A DNA stretch of 16,978 bases from Bacteroidales bacterium (GTDB taxonomy: Bacteria > Bacteroidota > Bacteroidia > Bacteroidales > UBA12077): assembly GCA_030156305.1 (NCBI GenBank), contig JASGMZ010000035.1:1-16978 (forward strand), in the 5' to 3' direction. The position numbers were made by a program, and so were the translations under genes. This document shows positions 16,203 through 16,978 of the stretch, piece by piece (within the stretch, counting starts at the first letter, position 1; each line of letters opens with the position of its first letter). Under the pieces are notes generated by a model. That model ran no database searches. It had not been told where the DNA came from and was given only the letters and a program-made list of their open reading frames with translations.

Positions 16203-16620
16203 ATTCTTTATTTTCACCCAGGTCATCGAAATTAATGTCTGAAGTATAATTCTCGTCTTTTGGCTTTTCTACTTCAGCGTTGGCTTCTGCAGGTTCAAAC
16301 GATTCGTTTTCCTGATTTTGAACTGCATTTTTAATAAAGTCAATTACTTCATGAAGGTTCTCGGTAAACTTATCAAAATCTTCTTTATATAAGAAAACTT
16401 TGTGTTTATCGAAATAATGTTTTCCATCCCGATTAAACCTTTTTTTACTTTCTGTGATGGTAAGATAATAATCATTTCTTCGGGTTGTTTTTACATCAAG
16501 AAAGTAGGTTCTTTTCCCTGCTCTTACAACTTTAGAGAAAATCTCATCACGTCCGTTGTGGTTTGTTTCGTTGTTGTTTTCGTTTTTCTCTAACTCTTCA
16601 TTTTTGTCGTATCCGTCCAT
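16201..16620 (-). CDS. DUF3276 PUR-domain nucleic-acid-binding protein
   Basis: A predicted 139-residue protein of the DUF3276 family, bacterial relatives of the eukaryotic Pur-alpha fold, thought to bind single-stranded nucleic acid. The core (about 22-95) has the family run EIFSKVVRAGKRTYFLDVKT, then NDYYLTITESKKRF and HKVFLYKEDFDKFTE. The N-terminus is a short acidic/Asn-rich lead and the C-terminus (about 104-139) is an acidic, probably disordered tail. I start at ATG 16620 (MDGYDKNEE), the usual family beginning; an in-frame GTG at 16656 would fall at or before the predicted transcription start. Cellular function in Bacteroidota is not established; the Borrelia relative BpuR is a DNA/RNA-binding regulator. 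Confidence 0.88.
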   Translation of the reverse strand: MDGYDKNEELEKNENNNETNHNGRDEIFSKVVRAGKRTYFLDVKTTRRNDYYLTITESKKRFNRDGKHYFDKHKVFLYKEDFDKFTENLHEVIDFIKNAVQNQENESFEPAEANAEVEKPKDENYTSDINFDDLGENKE

Positions 16621-16657
16621 CTTTAAATAATTTAGTTGGTTTAAATTAATCAACACC

Positions 16658-16690
16658 CAAAAGTAAAAAAATTATTATTAAATCATCAAA
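16658..16690 (-). promoter_or_regulatory. Promoter of the DUF3276 gene
   Basis: On the minus strand, TTTG (16690-16687), 21 bases, TACTTTTG (16665-16658), both boxes perfect matches to the Bacteroidota consensus. Predicted start is near 16651, a leader of about 30 bases to ATG 16620, which also decides against the upstream GTG. Confidence 0.65.
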
Positions 16691-16707
16691 AAATAGATAT
16701 TTTTTGA
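16686..16707. promoter_or_regulatory. 22-bp palindrome at the DUF3276 -33 box
   Basis: TCAAAAAATA, GA, TATTTTTTGA: 10-bp perfect half-sites. It covers the -33 box of the DUF3276 promoter. A second palindrome AACATGCATGTT lies at 16720-16731. Either may be an operator; the first is AT-only in its core and could be partly chance. Confidence 0.4.
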
Positions 16708-16762
16708 AATCCCGTTTTCAACATGCATGTTCATAATTTTGATTTTTCCCTATTTATATATA

Positions 16763-16901
16763 ATGAATACTCAATGTTATACCTATTTTATGTCATAAGA
16801 TGATGTCATACAGGGAAATACGTATTTTATTGGTGACTCCTTGTAAAAACCTATATATCTGACTTTTCAAGTAGTTTTCAGGCATTACATTGAGTATTCG
16901 T
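16763..16901. mobile_element. Putative 139-bp MITE-like element
   Basis: Terminal inverted repeats: GAATACTCAATGT at 16765-16777 is a perfect reverse complement of 16887-16899. With mismatches, the match runs 23 bp (20 of 23) from 16762-16784 to 16880-16902. The ends are flanked by TA (16761-16762 and 16902-16903), as expected of IS630/Tc1-mariner-type insertion. It has no ORF inside. An 8-bp direct repeat ATGTCATA lies in the interior. A pair of spaced regulator sites is the main alternative. Confidence 0.45.
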
Positions 16902-16978
16902 TAAATTAAATTTATCTTTTATTTTTGCTAACACATTTTCAATATTTTGCAACTCTTCATTTTTTATTCTAATTTATT

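Larger units (their letters stand above)
16621..16978. other. Gene-free right edge
   Basis: No convincing gene in 358 bases. The stretch holds the DUF3276 promoter, two palindromes (16686-16707 and 16720-16731) and a putative miniature inverted-repeat element (16763-16901). A minus-strand frame ending in TGA at 16880-16878 reads NEELQNIENVLAKIKDKFNL, which looks coding-like, but it has a TAA at 16976-16974 and no ATG, so I do not call it a gene. Confidence 0.6.

Noticed and set aside
16621..16656. 12-residue N-terminal extension of the DUF3276 protein from GTG 16656
   Set aside because: It lies at or before the predicted transcription start, encodes sequence unlike the family, and the ATG at 16620 gives the normal beginning.
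1..16978. CRISPR array, tRNA, rRNA or riboswitch
   Set aside because: No regularly spaced repeats of CRISPR size, no tRNA-like cloverleaf and no recognisable riboswitch core (including TPP before the thiamine-binding gene) were seen by eye.

Overview
The window is AT-rich DNA (roughly one third G+C by eye) that looks like a chromosome segment of a Bacteroidota, probably of the Bacteroidales/Marinilabiliales type. The evidence is a fused FeoA-FeoB, a DUF3276/PUR-domain protein, an Lnb-type (former DUF4105) protein, A-rich leaders with no strong Shine-Dalgarno, and several promoters of the phylum's own form (TTTG, 19-21 bases, TAnnTTTG). Nothing points to a phage, plasmid or large island. Almost every gene belongs to a recognisable family, and the unexplained material is mostly in small ORFs and intergenic repeats.

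Layout. 1-300: no gene, one 23-bp inverted repeat. 301-1190 (minus): an NlpC/P60 cell-wall peptidase with SH3 domains, followed 5 bp later by a 36-residue single-helix membrane protein. 1397-3520 (plus): a PgpH-type membrane HD phosphohydrolase, predicted to degrade c-di-AMP. 3549-7396 (minus): a lipoprotein gene, ftsK and lolA. 7624-9638 (plus): arcC-arcB, carbamate kinase and catabolic-type ornithine carbamoyltransferase, closed by a strong terminator. 9697-12220 (minus): DUF456 membrane protein, Lnb-like lipoprotein N-acyltransferase and a double UspA protein in one tight cluster whose first two genes appear to use TTG starts. 12298-14923 (minus): feoAB fusion plus a 55-residue Cys-rich FeoB-associated membrane protein. 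15116-16156 (plus): an unknown protein and an MTH1187-type thiamine-binding protein. 16201-16620 (minus): DUF3276 PUR-domain protein. 16621-16978: promoter region, palindromes and a possible miniature inverted-repeat element of about 140 bp flanked by TA.

How the genes work together. Several concern the envelope: peptidoglycan cleavage (NlpC/P60), lipoprotein transport (LolA), lipoprotein N-acylation (Lnb) and a lipoprotein substrate. ftsK and lolA lie side by side as in Escherichia coli. The iron part is a self-contained ferrous-iron uptake unit with a promoter whose -33 box is overlapped by a near-perfect 20-bp palindrome, a good candidate operator. arcC-arcB could make ATP from citrulline, but arcA and a transporter are not in the window.

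I found no convincing new multi-gene system. The items most worth following are the feoB operator, the small membrane protein behind the peptidase gene, the coupled DUF456-lnb pair with TTG starts, the 139-bp TIR element at the right end, and the palindrome over the DUF3276 promoter.
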